Shown in pieces: positions 34,703 to 43,082 of a stretch of DNA of 64,000 nucleotides. The position numbers were made by a program, and so were the translations under genes. Origin of the DNA: Paenibacillus sp. FSL R5-0517 (lineage in GTDB: Bacteria > Bacillota > Bacilli > Paenibacillales > Paenibacillaceae); NCBI RefSeq assembly GCF_037974355.1, contig NZ_CP150235.1, positions 1,798,001 through 1,862,000 of the forward strand, given 5' to 3'. Positions within the stretch are counted from its first letter, which is position 1, and every line of letters starts with the position of its first letter. The notes under the pieces were generated by a model that was not told the DNA's origin, searched no databases, and saw nothing but the letters and a program-made list of their open reading frames with translations.

Positions 34703-36085
34703 ATGATTAGAAGATGGAATGTTGTACCTCTGATGTTATTGGCCGTGATGCTTTTTGTATCCGCTTGCAGTGGTGGGGGGACAGCACAGACGGGAAGCGA
34801 AACAGAGGGAACAACGAACTCAGGTAACAGCACCGAAGTCGCTGAAACAGAGAAAGAGGACGTAGTGGAAGAAGCTGTGGCAAATGTGCCTGATCTGGGT
34901 GGACGTGTCATCAAGGTTGCTGCCTGGTGGGATCTGAAACCGGCGGGAGAGACCGCCTCCGATAAGGCCAGACTCGATAAAATTGCAGAGGTCGAGAAGA
35001 AATACAACGTAAAACTGGAGTTCGTCAACGTACCTTTCGAAGAATACATGAACAAATTTACCACGTCTGCACTGGCCGGCGAACCATTCGCCGACATCGT
35101 TCAGATGGAATACAAATCCGCACTACCCGCCATCCTCAAAGGGCAACTGTTGCCCCTCTCCGAATTCACTACACCTGAGAACAACATCAACCAGGAAGCA
35201 AACCTGATCACAAAGTTTCCTGCTATTGCAGGCAATGAATATGCCTTCGAATCACCAACCAGCATTGGTCTGGGACTTCACTATAACCGAGACTTGTTCA
35301 AGAAACTGTCATTACCTGATCCACAAGAATTGTATAACCAGGGCGAATGGGATTGGGACAAATTCATGGAACTCGCCAAGCAGGCAACCAAAGATACCAA
35401 TAATGACGGCAAAACAGATGTATATGGATTTTCTGGCTGGGCCCTTGATGTCGTTCGCCATTTTACCGCTGCAAATGGTGGAACCATCGTGGATGATGCC
35501 AATAGCAAGGAAGGATTATCTGATCCGAAAACGATTGAAGCAACCGAATTCGTTAAACGCCTGTATAACGTGGAAAACGTCGTGAAGGTCAAAACCGGTG
35601 ACAAAACCAACTGGGAGGAGAGCAACACTTTTAAGGATGGAGACGTTGCTCTGTTCACTGCTGCTGAATGGCAGTTGGGCGATCTCACCTTTGCTGTCGG
35701 TGTTGTACCCATTCCGAATGGGCCACAGGGCAGCAAAGAGGTAACGTATGCAAACAACGCGGCATCGGCAAAATTCATTCCAAAAGGTGTGGAGGATCCA
35801 AAGATCGTCTACCAAATCTATGAAGAGACCTTCGACATCCCGCAGATCGAAGAGTATCCAGGTCAGGACTATCTGGAAAGTCGTTATACCGACGAGAAGG
35901 ATATTGCCATCATTCGCGAGCACATCGCTGGAACAGGCCGTATCTTGCTGGATGATGCCTACACGGGATACCCTTTCGGGGATTTTGTGAACGATATCAT
36001 CAAGGACAATGCTTCCGTCACAGCAACAGCTGAGAAATACAAAGCACAGGCACAAGCTGCCATTGATAAACTCGGCAAACAATAA
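34703..36085 (+). CDS. Carbohydrate ABC transporter substrate-binding lipoprotein
   Basis: This 460-residue family-1 extracellular sugar-binding protein has a signal peptide with lipobox FVSAC (lipid-linked cysteine near residue 21). An S/T/E-rich spacer follows, and then the binding fold starts near residue 60 (GRVIKVAAWWDL). The start is ATG 34703, 11 bases after GGGGAGG. It is the first gene of the operon and is followed by a strong terminator at 36117, which should make it the most abundant product. It delivers a sugar or oligosaccharide to one of the two permease pairs encoded downstream. Confidence 0.9.
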   Translation: MIRRWNVVPLMLLAVMLFVSACSGGGTAQTGSETEGTTNSGNSTEVAETEKEDVVEEAVANVPDLGGRVIKVAAWWDLKPAGETASDKARLDKIAEVEKKYNVKLEFVNVPFEEYMNKFTTSALAGEPFADIVQMEYKSALPAILKGQLLPLSEFTTPENNINQEANLITKFPAIAGNEYAFESPTSIGLGLHYNRDLFKKLSLPDPQELYNQGEWDWDKFMELAKQATKDTNNDGKTDVYGFSGWALDVVRHFTAANGGTIVDDANSKEGLSDPKTIEATEFVKRLYNVENVVKVKTGDKTNWEESNTFKDGDVALFTAAEWQLGDLTFAVGVVPIPNGPQGSKEVTYANNAASAKFIPKGVEDPKIVYQIYEETFDIPQIEEYPGQDYLESRYTDEKDIAIIREHIAGTGRILLDDAYTGYPFGDFVNDIIKDNASVTATAEKYKAQAQAAIDKLGKQ

Positions 36086-36116
36086 CAACACTTATCACCA
36101 GCAAACGATTCAGGCA

Positions 36117-36155
36117 GGGGCTCGTGTCGGCAATGTTGCACGGAGCCCCTTTTTC
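36117..36155 (+). terminator. Intra-operon terminator after the first binding-protein gene
   Basis: GGGGCTC (36117-36123) pairs with GAGCCCC (36143-36149), extended by GTG/CAC past a bulge, and TTTTT follows. Partial readthrough would feed the eight genes downstream. Confidence 0.85.
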
Positions 36156-36210
36156 CTGAACCACCAAATCGGCTTTGCTGGCATCAGCCTTGATGAGGAG
36201 GACTCGCAGG

Positions 36211-39135
36211 ATGGCTGGAATTCTACAACGTAAGACATGGATATTCTCCACAGTGATCATCGTGGCGGCAGCTTGCATCATTCTATATGTAACTTCCGGC
36301 GCTGATGAGAGTGCAGACGTTCCACCTGGCAGTCTGCCTGCCATTGAAGTGGATGCGATCTTGCAGCAGACCCGGCAGAAGAAGGGATACGAACAGTATC
36401 GCTCTGGAACAGACCAGGCTTCGCAGCCAAGTGTGGACATCACCATTGAAGCGGGAGATTACATAAGAGCCGAAGGTGAAGACGTCCGCAAACTCACTAA
36501 TTATGAGGGAATGGATGGTGTATCTCTCCATACCGGAGAGACCGGACAAGTCGATTGGACCATTAACGTGCCGGAGACCGGGCTGTATAACCTGTCCGCA
36601 ATCTATTATCCCGTTGAAGGCAAGAGCTCAGCTATTGAACGTGCATTGTACATTGACGGTGAACTTCCTTTTGCGGAAGCCGCCTATTTGCAGTTTGATC
36701 GGGTATGGGCCAATGAGAAAGATGTTGTGGAGCAGGACAATCAAGGCAATGACCTTCGTCCGAGACAAGTAGAGCAACCACGCTGGATGGAAGAAACGTT
36801 TCAGGACTCCGACGGGTACGAGCAGGCTCCATTCAAGTTTTATTTGGAAAAAGGGGAACACACCCTAACGCTAAAATCTTCGCGTGAACCCATGGTGATT
36901 CGGTCCATACGCCTTTTCAATGAGAAGACAGCCGTTCCTTACGCAGAGACTGCGGGGGCACAACAGTCGGATTCCTCCGGGCAGCCGAAGGATGTCCTTA
37001 TTCGCATTGAAGGAGAAGCCGCTATTGCCAAATCTTCACCTACGTTATACCCGACGAACGAAAGGTCAAGTTCTGCAGTATCTCCTTACAGTGCTTCCCA
37101 GGTACGCATCAATACGATTGGTGGCTTTAACTGGCGTCTGCCAGGACAATGGATTGAATGGGAAGTGGATGTGCCGGAGAGCGGACTGTATCATATCGGT
37201 TTTACCGCACAGCAGAATTTTGTCAAAGGCATCTATTCTACTCGCAAACTGACCATTGACGGTGAAGTTCCGTTCGCAGAGATGGCCCAAGCGCCTTTTC
37301 GTTATCAAAGTGACTATCGCATTGACGTCATGGGTGGCAAGGAAGCATACAAGTTTCAATTGGAAAAAGGAAAACATGTGCTGCGGCTGGAGAACAGCCT
37401 GGGTGATTTTGCGCCCCTCATCCGAAATGTGGAGGACAGTCTGTACAACTTGAACTCCATGTACCGGCGCATTCTGATGATTACAGGTACCAAGCCCGAT
37501 GAATTCCGGGATTATCGGGTGGAACAGCAGATCCCGAACCTGCTGGAAGTGTTCAGTGGGGAGAGTAAACGACTCAAAGACGTGGCCGCACAGCTTCGTC
37601 TTCTATCAGGACAGTCCAGCGATCAGGAAGCACTGATCAAGACGATGGCGCAGCAACTGGACGAGATGATTGACAAGCCAAATACCATACCAAGAAGGCT
37701 TGGAGCATACAAAACCAACACAGGGGGTCTCGGCACATGGGTGCAGCAGGCACGAGAGCAGCCCCTTGAGATCGACGCCCTGTACGTCACTTCCATCGAC
37801 CAAGATATTCCCGGTACAGGCATGGGGCCAATTGCCAAGCTCGGTCATGAAGCGAAGATATTCTATCATTCGTTCTTCATTGATTATAACCAGATCGGCA
37901 ATGTAGCTACATCAGAAGATCAGCGCACCGTAACCGTCTGGATTGGCAGCGGGCGGGACCAGGCGAATACGATGAAGGCGATGATTGACAAGACATTTAC
38001 ACCAGACAGTGGCATTAACGTGAACTTGAAGCTGGTCAACATGGGAACCTTGCTGCCAGCGACCTTGTCGGGCGAAGGACCCGATATTGCCATGCAGATC
38101 GGCAATGATCTGCCCGTGAATTTTGCCATGCGGAATTCGGCTGTAGATCTGACGCAATTCAGTGACTATGGCACCGTAGGGCAGGAGTTCAGGGAAAGTG
38201 CAATCGTACCGTATGCCTATGACTCAGGCGTATATGCCTTGCCGGAGACGCAGACCTTTAACATGCTGTTTTACCGTAAGGATGTGCTCGAAGAACTGGG
38301 ACTTGAAGTACCTCAGAACTGGGAGGATGTTGAGGCTCTGCTCGCGATTCTGAGCAAAAACCATATGGAATTTGGCATGCCGGTTGTAACCCAGGCCAAT
38401 ATGCAGGGGGTCAATATTCCACCGAACTCGCAGTATGCCACAATGCTGCTTCAGAACGGAGGCGCCTTCTATAGGAATGATGACAAGGAATCGGATCTGG
38501 ATTCCCGGATCGGGATTGAGACCTTTAAGCGATGGACAGAGTTCTATACCGATTACAAGCTGGAACGGGAATATGATTTTGCCAACCGTTTCCGGACAGG
38601 ACAGATGCCTATTGGGCTAACGGATTACACCATGTACAACCAGCTGTCCGTATTTGCACCAGAGATTCGGGGATTATGGGGATTCGTTCCTGTCCCGGGA
38701 ACCGTTCAGGCGGATGGAACCTTGAATCGGGACGTACCGGGTGGAGGCAGTGCAGTCATGATGCTGGAGGGTGCCAAGGATCAGGATGCGGCGTGGGCGT
38801 TCATGAAATGGTGGACCAGTGCACCGATTCAGGCGGAATTCGGACGGGAGATGGAAGGTCTGATGGGCGCAGCGGCTCGTTATCCAACGGCCAACATCAA
38901 GGCACTGGATTCCCTGCCGTGGCCTGCCGAGGATTACGCCAATCTGAAGGCGCAATTTGAAACAGTGAAGGGTATTCCCGAAGTACCTGGTGGTTATTTT
39001 ACAGGCCGCCATCTATTCAATGCATTTTACAAAACCGTTGTTGGCCAAGTGGAAGCCAGGGAATCCATCATGGATTATACCCAATATATTCAGGACGAGA
39101 TTCGAGTGAAGCGTAATGAATTTGGTCTTCCGTAA
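36211..39135 (+). CDS. Membrane-anchored solute-binding protein fused to two carbohydrate-binding-like domains
   Basis: This 974-residue protein begins with a signal anchor (WIFSTVIIVAAACIILYVTSG, about residues 10-30). Two homologous beta-sandwich modules follow (about 70-230 and 250-410). Each contains 'W-x-[IV]-x-VPE[ST]GLY-[NH]' and '[KL]-LTIDGE[VL]PFAE' type segments, as in CBM6/CBM35-like domains. A helical spacer follows, and from about 510 to the end there is a family-1 extracellular solute-binding domain. This is roughly twice the usual length. ATG 36211 is about ten bases after GAGGAGG. It is probably the sugar receptor for an ATPase-less importer and may hold polysaccharide at the surface. 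Confidence 0.85.
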   Translation: MAGILQRKTWIFSTVIIVAAACIILYVTSGADESADVPPGSLPAIEVDAILQQTRQKKGYEQYRSGTDQASQPSVDITIEAGDYIRAEGEDVRKLTNYEGMDGVSLHTGETGQVDWTINVPETGLYNLSAIYYPVEGKSSAIERALYIDGELPFAEAAYLQFDRVWANEKDVVEQDNQGNDLRPRQVEQPRWMEETFQDSDGYEQAPFKFYLEKGEHTLTLKSSREPMVIRSIRLFNEKTAVPYAETAGAQQSDSSGQPKDVLIRIEGEAAIAKSSPTLYPTNERSSSAVSPYSASQVRINTIGGFNWRLPGQWIEWEVDVPESGLYHIGFTAQQNFVKGIYSTRKLTIDGEVPFAEMAQAPFRYQSDYRIDVMGGKEAYKFQLEKGKHVLRLENSLGDFAPLIRNVEDSLYNLNSMYRRILMITGTKPDEFRDYRVEQQIPNLLEVFSGESKRLKDVAAQLRLLSGQSSDQEALIKTMAQQLDEMIDKPNTIPRRLGAYKTNTGGLGTWVQQAREQPLEIDALYVTSIDQDIPGTGMGPIAKLGHEAKIFYHSFFIDYNQIGNVATSEDQRTVTVWIGSGRDQANTMKAMIDKTFTPDSGINVNLKLVNMGTLLPATLSGEGPDIAMQIGNDLPVNFAMRNSAVDLTQFSDYGTVGQEFRESAIVPYAYDSGVYALPETQTFNMLFYRKDVLEELGLEVPQNWEDVEALLAILSKNHMEFGMPVVTQANMQGVNIPPNSQYATMLLQNGGAFYRNDDKESDLDSRIGIETFKRWTEFYTDYKLEREYDFANRFRTGQMPIGLTDYTMYNQLSVFAPEIRGLWGFVPVPGTVQADGTLNRDVPGGGSAVMMLEGAKDQDAAWAFMKWWTSAPIQAEFGREMEGLMGAAARYPTANIKALDSLPWPAEDYANLKAQFETVKGIPEVPGGYFTGRHLFNAFYKTVVGQVEARESIMDYTQYIQDEIRVKRNEFGLP

Positions 39136-39153
39136 GCAGAGGGAGGGTTAATC

Positions 39154-40122
39154 GTGCCACAAATATCACTCCGAGACGGACAAAACAGTCCTCCTGAGAA
39201 AGCGTCAAGGATGGGCATGAAATCGTGGTGGAGCTGGAAGCTCCAGGAAATGAAGGCCAGCAAACATTCCTATGTTCTGCTTGCACCTTATATGCTGCTG
39301 TTCGTCATGTTTACCGTGATTCCGGTTGTCATCTCGATCATACTCAGCTTCACCTACTTTAATATGCTGGAATTTCCGCGGTTTATTGGCTGGCAGAACT
39401 ACACCCGCCTGTTTCTGGAGGATGATGTATTCCTGATTGCGATCAAGAATACGTTGTTGTTCGCCATTATTACCGGGCCAATCAGTTATATTGCCTGTTT
39501 CGTCTTCGCGTGGATCATTAATGAGTTAACACCGAAATGGAGAGCGTTCATGACGTTGATCTTCTACGCGCCCTCCATCTCGGGCAATGTGTATTTTATC
39601 TGGCTCATGATATTCTCGGGAGATCGTTATGGTATTGCCAATGGGCTGTTGATCAAATGGGGTTTTCTGCTGGAACCGATCCAGTGGCTGAAGACGGAAG
39701 CCTATATTATGCCCATCCTCATTCTCGTGCAGTTGTGGCTGAGTCTGGGAACCGGATTTCTGGCATTTATCGCGGGTTTGCAGACGGTGGACCGGACGTT
39801 ATATGAAGCGGGCGCGGTGGATGGGATCAAAAATCGCTGGCAGGAGCTGTGGTACATTACCTTGCCTTCGATGCGTCCACAGCTCATGTTCGGCGCGGTC
39901 ATTCAGCTCACAACTTCGTTTGCCGTGGCTGATGTGTCGATTGCACTGGCCGGGTTCCCAAGCGTGAACTATGCGGCAGAGACGGTGGTCACCCACTTGA
40001 TCGACTTTGGTACAACGCGGTTTGAGATGGGATACGCATCGGCGATTGCGACCGTGCTGTTCATGATCATGGTGGGCACCAACTTGCTGGTACAGAAACT
40101 GCTTCGAAGGGTGGGAGAATAA
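39154..40122 (+). CDS. Sugar ABC transporter permease (MalF/UgpA-type)
   Basis: This 322-residue permease has six membrane spans after a 40-residue cytoplasmic N-terminus. The EAA loop that docks the ATPase is LYEAGAVDGIKNRWQELWY. The start is GTG 39154 after GGGAGGG. It pairs with the next gene four bases downstream. No ATP-binding subunit is encoded in the operon, so a shared MsmX/UgpC-type ATPase from elsewhere must drive it, as is known for many Firmicute sugar importers. It probably works with the CBM-fused binding protein just upstream. Confidence 0.92.
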   Translation: MPQISLRDGQNSPPEKASRMGMKSWWSWKLQEMKASKHSYVLLAPYMLLFVMFTVIPVVISIILSFTYFNMLEFPRFIGWQNYTRLFLEDDVFLIAIKNTLLFAIITGPISYIACFVFAWIINELTPKWRAFMTLIFYAPSISGNVYFIWLMIFSGDRYGIANGLLIKWGFLLEPIQWLKTEAYIMPILILVQLWLSLGTGFLAFIAGLQTVDRTLYEAGAVDGIKNRWQELWYITLPSMRPQLMFGAVIQLTTSFAVADVSIALAGFPSVNYAAETVVTHLIDFGTTRFEMGYASAIATVLFMIMVGTNLLVQKLLRRVGE

Positions 40123-40125
40123 CCT

Positions 40126-40989
40126 ATGGCTGCAATTGCAACAGGCAAAAAGCGAGTGAATCGCTCGCTATCGGGAAGCCTCTCCCTGTTTGCCCTTCTG
40201 CTCGTATTTGGTGCCTTCATGGTGCTGCCGCTGATCTATGCGATCAACAATGCATTCAAACCATTGGATGAGATTTTCACCTTTCCGCCAACGCTGTTTG
40301 TCAAAAATCCCACATTCAGCAACTTTACAGATCTGCTGAATCTGCTGAGTGACTCGTGGGTGCCGTTTTCACGCTATATATTCAACACGGTATTTATTAC
40401 AGGTATCGGAATTGTAGGTCATGTGCTTCTGGCTTCCGCAGCCGCCTACCCGCTTGCGAAGCACAAGTTTCCAGGCAAAGTATTCATGTTCCAAGTGGTC
40501 GTACTATCACTGATGTTCACACCGGCAGTTACGGCCATTCCGAACTATATGATCATGTCATGGCTCGGATGGATTGACACGTACTGGGCTGTTATTATTC
40601 CGGCATTTGCCTATTCACTTGGGTTATATCTGATGAAACAGTTCATGGAGCAGATCCCGGATGCACTGCTGGAAGCGGCCAAGATTGATGGTGCCAGTGA
40701 ATACCGGATCTTCTGGTCCATTGTCATGCCCAATGTGAAGCCAGCCTGGCTTACATTGATCATTCTGCTGTTCCAGATGTTATGGGGCAGTGATGGCAAT
40801 GGGTACATCTACAGCGAGCAGCTCAAGACCCTGCATTATGCAGCAGGTCAGATTATTCAGGGCGGAATATCCCGGGCAGGAGCAGGTGCTGCGGTAGCAC
40901 TGATTTTGATGAGTGTGCCGATCACGCTATTTATTTTCTCTCAGAGCCGAATCATTGAGACGATGGCGAGCTCGGGCATGAAGGATTAA
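40126..40989 (+). CDS. Sugar ABC transporter permease (MalG/UgpE-type)
   Basis: This 287-residue permease has six spans and an EAA loop, LLEAAKIDGASEYRIFWSIV, then a C-terminal ISQSRIIETMASSGMKD-like end as in MalG-type subunits (here FSQSRIIETM). It begins three bases after the previous permease stop and forms the heterodimer with it. The NHL-repeat gene follows after 11 bp. Substrate is undefined; the neighbouring carbohydrate-binding modules suggest an oligosaccharide. Confidence 0.92.
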   Translation: MAAIATGKKRVNRSLSGSLSLFALLLVFGAFMVLPLIYAINNAFKPLDEIFTFPPTLFVKNPTFSNFTDLLNLLSDSWVPFSRYIFNTVFITGIGIVGHVLLASAAAYPLAKHKFPGKVFMFQVVVLSLMFTPAVTAIPNYMIMSWLGWIDTYWAVIIPAFAYSLGLYLMKQFMEQIPDALLEAAKIDGASEYRIFWSIVMPNVKPAWLTLIILLFQMLWGSDGNGYIYSEQLKTLHYAAGQIIQGGISRAGAGAAVALILMSVPITLFIFSQSRIIETMASSGMKD

Positions 40990-41000
40990 GGGGGAACGAT

Positions 41001-42467
41001 ATGGCACGCACAGTGAAAAGATGGCTTGTTCTCCTGGCGGCAGTATCTCTGCTGCTGGTGAATGCCGTGCCTGCGGCGGCCTCCCCGGCGCCGTATGAGA
41101 GTTATAACTACAACTACTGGAAAGAGGCTGTTCCTTCACCAGATGCCTATCTGCCCAAGCGCACCATTTCAGGCCGTGACCTCGGCATTAGTGAGTTCAA
41201 AGACCCCGGTGATGTGAACGTTTCTCCGTCCGGGTTGATCTACATTTTGGATAGTGGCAACAATCGAATTGTCGTATTGGACCCGGAATTTAAGTTGCTG
41301 CGCGTTATCGATGGATTCATGACAGAGGGCAGCAAAGAGAGCTTTAATCTTCCGGGCGGATTGTTCGTGAATGAAGAAGAACACATATACATCGCCGATA
41401 CGGGAAACAGTCGAGTGGTTGTTTTGGATGGAGAAGGGAGGCTGCTTCATATCATAACCGAGCCGGAGTCGGATATCCTGTCGACCCAATTCCAGTTCCA
41501 GCCCTTGAAACTGACGGTTGATCATGTAGGTCGCGTATATGTTGTGGCACAAGGGGTCTACGAAGGCATTATGCAGTTTGACGAGAGTGGGACATTTATC
41601 GGATACGTCGGTACCAACAAAGTGGAGCGGGACTACGGCGAATATATCTGGCGCATGTTATCCACCAAAGCCCAGCGTGCACAGATGGTTCTGTTTGTGC
41701 CAACAGAGTTCTCGAATGCGGATATTGACCCCAAAGGATTCGTGTATGCGACGAATATTGATCCAGGCTCGAATGAACCGATCAAACGGCTGAATCCGTC
41801 TGGCGAAGATGTACTGAAGCGGTTTGGTTATTACGACGTCAAAGGCGATATCCGGTTCCGTAACAATCCCGGTCCATCCAAACTGATTGATGTGAAAGTG
41901 CTCGGCGATGGCATGTACAGTGTACTGGATGCGACACAGAATCGGGTGTTCACGTACGACGATGAAGGTCATCTGCTCTACATATATGGTGGCAAAGGAA
42001 ATCAGGTGGGCACGCTCAAAACGCCAGTTGCGATTGAACAATCGGGTGAGCACCACTTGGTTCTGGACCGGGGGAAGAACAATCTTGTTGTCTACGAGCC
42101 AAGCCGTTTTGGTTCCCGTGTGAATGAAGCGGTCGCACTCCACTATCGAGGCGAGGACACGGAAGCCGTGAATATATGGAGAGAAGTGCTTAAGTTGAAT
42201 GCCAACTATGACATCGCCTATATCGGCATCGGCAAGTCCTTATTAATGGAGAAGAAAAACGAGGAGGCGCTGGGTTACTTCGAACTTGGGATGGATCGCA
42301 AGAGTTATTCTGTCGCGTTCAAGAGGCATCGGCGAGAGATGATGAAGGAACATTTTGGTACATTCCTGACCGCTGTGATTGCGCTGATTGTCATTCTGAT
42401 CCTGACCCGGGTGGCGGCTAAATGGAGACGGAGGAGGCAGGTCGATCGTGAAGCAGGATTTCATTAA
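41001..42467 (+). CDS. Secreted NHL-repeat/TPR protein with C-terminal membrane anchor
   Basis: This 488-residue protein has a signal peptide (to about residue 28, PAAAS) and five or six NHL-type beta-propeller repeats (about 55-370; e.g. VSPSGLIYILDSGNNRIVVL and ADTGNSRVVVLDGEGRL). A TPR-like pair (about 375-450) and one C-terminal membrane span (about 455-475) with a basic cytoplasmic tail follow. The propeller would face the outside. It recurs, as I recall, beside YIP1 and DUF5696 genes in Paenibacillus importer loci. It may scaffold the complex or bind substrate. The following gene overlaps by 20 bp. Confidence 0.82.
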   Translation: MARTVKRWLVLLAAVSLLLVNAVPAAASPAPYESYNYNYWKEAVPSPDAYLPKRTISGRDLGISEFKDPGDVNVSPSGLIYILDSGNNRIVVLDPEFKLLRVIDGFMTEGSKESFNLPGGLFVNEEEHIYIADTGNSRVVVLDGEGRLLHIITEPESDILSTQFQFQPLKLTVDHVGRVYVVAQGVYEGIMQFDESGTFIGYVGTNKVERDYGEYIWRMLSTKAQRAQMVLFVPTEFSNADIDPKGFVYATNIDPGSNEPIKRLNPSGEDVLKRFGYYDVKGDIRFRNNPGPSKLIDVKVLGDGMYSVLDATQNRVFTYDDEGHLLYIYGGKGNQVGTLKTPVAIEQSGEHHLVLDRGKNNLVVYEPSRFGSRVNEAVALHYRGEDTEAVNIWREVLKLNANYDIAYIGIGKSLLMEKKNEEALGYFELGMDRKSYSVAFKRHRREMMKEHFGTFLTAVIALIVILILTRVAAKWRRRRQVDREAGFH

Positions 42468-43068
42468 GTTTCCGCTGCATCTCATTTTTCACCCCATTGA
42501 TGCATTCTGGGACCTCAAGTCGGATAACCGGGGACGGCTGTTTGTTGCTTTGGCAGCACTCGCGCTTACCATTATCATGATGATTCTGCAAAAGCAGTAT
42601 GCGGGATTTCTCGTCAATTACATTGACCCTCGCACGATTAACAGCATCATTGAGATTGCCACAGTTGCGGTGCCTTTCTTTCTATGGTGTATGGCCAATT
42701 GGGCAGTAACAACCTTGATGGAAGGGGAAGGCAAGTTCAGGGAAATCGTGCTGGCAACAGGTTACTCGCTCATTCCGGTTATTCTGGTCTATGCCCCGAT
42801 GATCGTGATTAGCCGGTTCATGGTGCAGGAGGAGACTGCTTTTTATTACCTGTTCAATAGCATCGCGTTTTTCTGGTTTGTACTGCTTCTGTTCATTGGC
42901 ATGATGACGGTACACCAGTACACGGTGGTTAAAACGATCGTTACGATGGTGCTGACACTCATTGTGATGGGTATTATTGTATTCCTTGGCGCACTTGTCT
43001 TCAGCATGCTGCAACAGCTGTACGAATTCGGTTATAACATTTACCGCGAGTTGATTTTTCGGACCTAA
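42448..43068 (+). CDS. YIP1 family membrane protein
   Basis: This 206-residue protein has five predicted membrane spans and the Yip1 domain (PF04893). It is introduced by FIKFPLHLIFHPIDAFWDLK and has GYSLIPVILVYAPM and WFVLLLFIGMMTVHQY in the later spans. The start is GTG 42448, seven bases after GGAGGAGG and inside the end of the NHL gene, so the two are coupled. Yip1 proteins in eukaryotes act in vesicle transport; bacterial ones are uncharacterised. Its fixed position between the propeller protein and the DUF5696 protein suggests a membrane partner for them. Confidence 0.82.
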   Translation: MKQDFIKFPLHLIFHPIDAFWDLKSDNRGRLFVALAALALTIIMMILQKQYAGFLVNYIDPRTINSIIEIATVAVPFFLWCMANWAVTTLMEGEGKFREIVLATGYSLIPVILVYAPMIVISRFMVQEETAFYYLFNSIAFFWFVLLLFIGMMTVHQYTVVKTIVTMVLTLIVMGIIVFLGALVFSMLQQLYEFGYNIYRELIFRT

Positions 43069-43082
43069 AGGAGGCGGCATCC

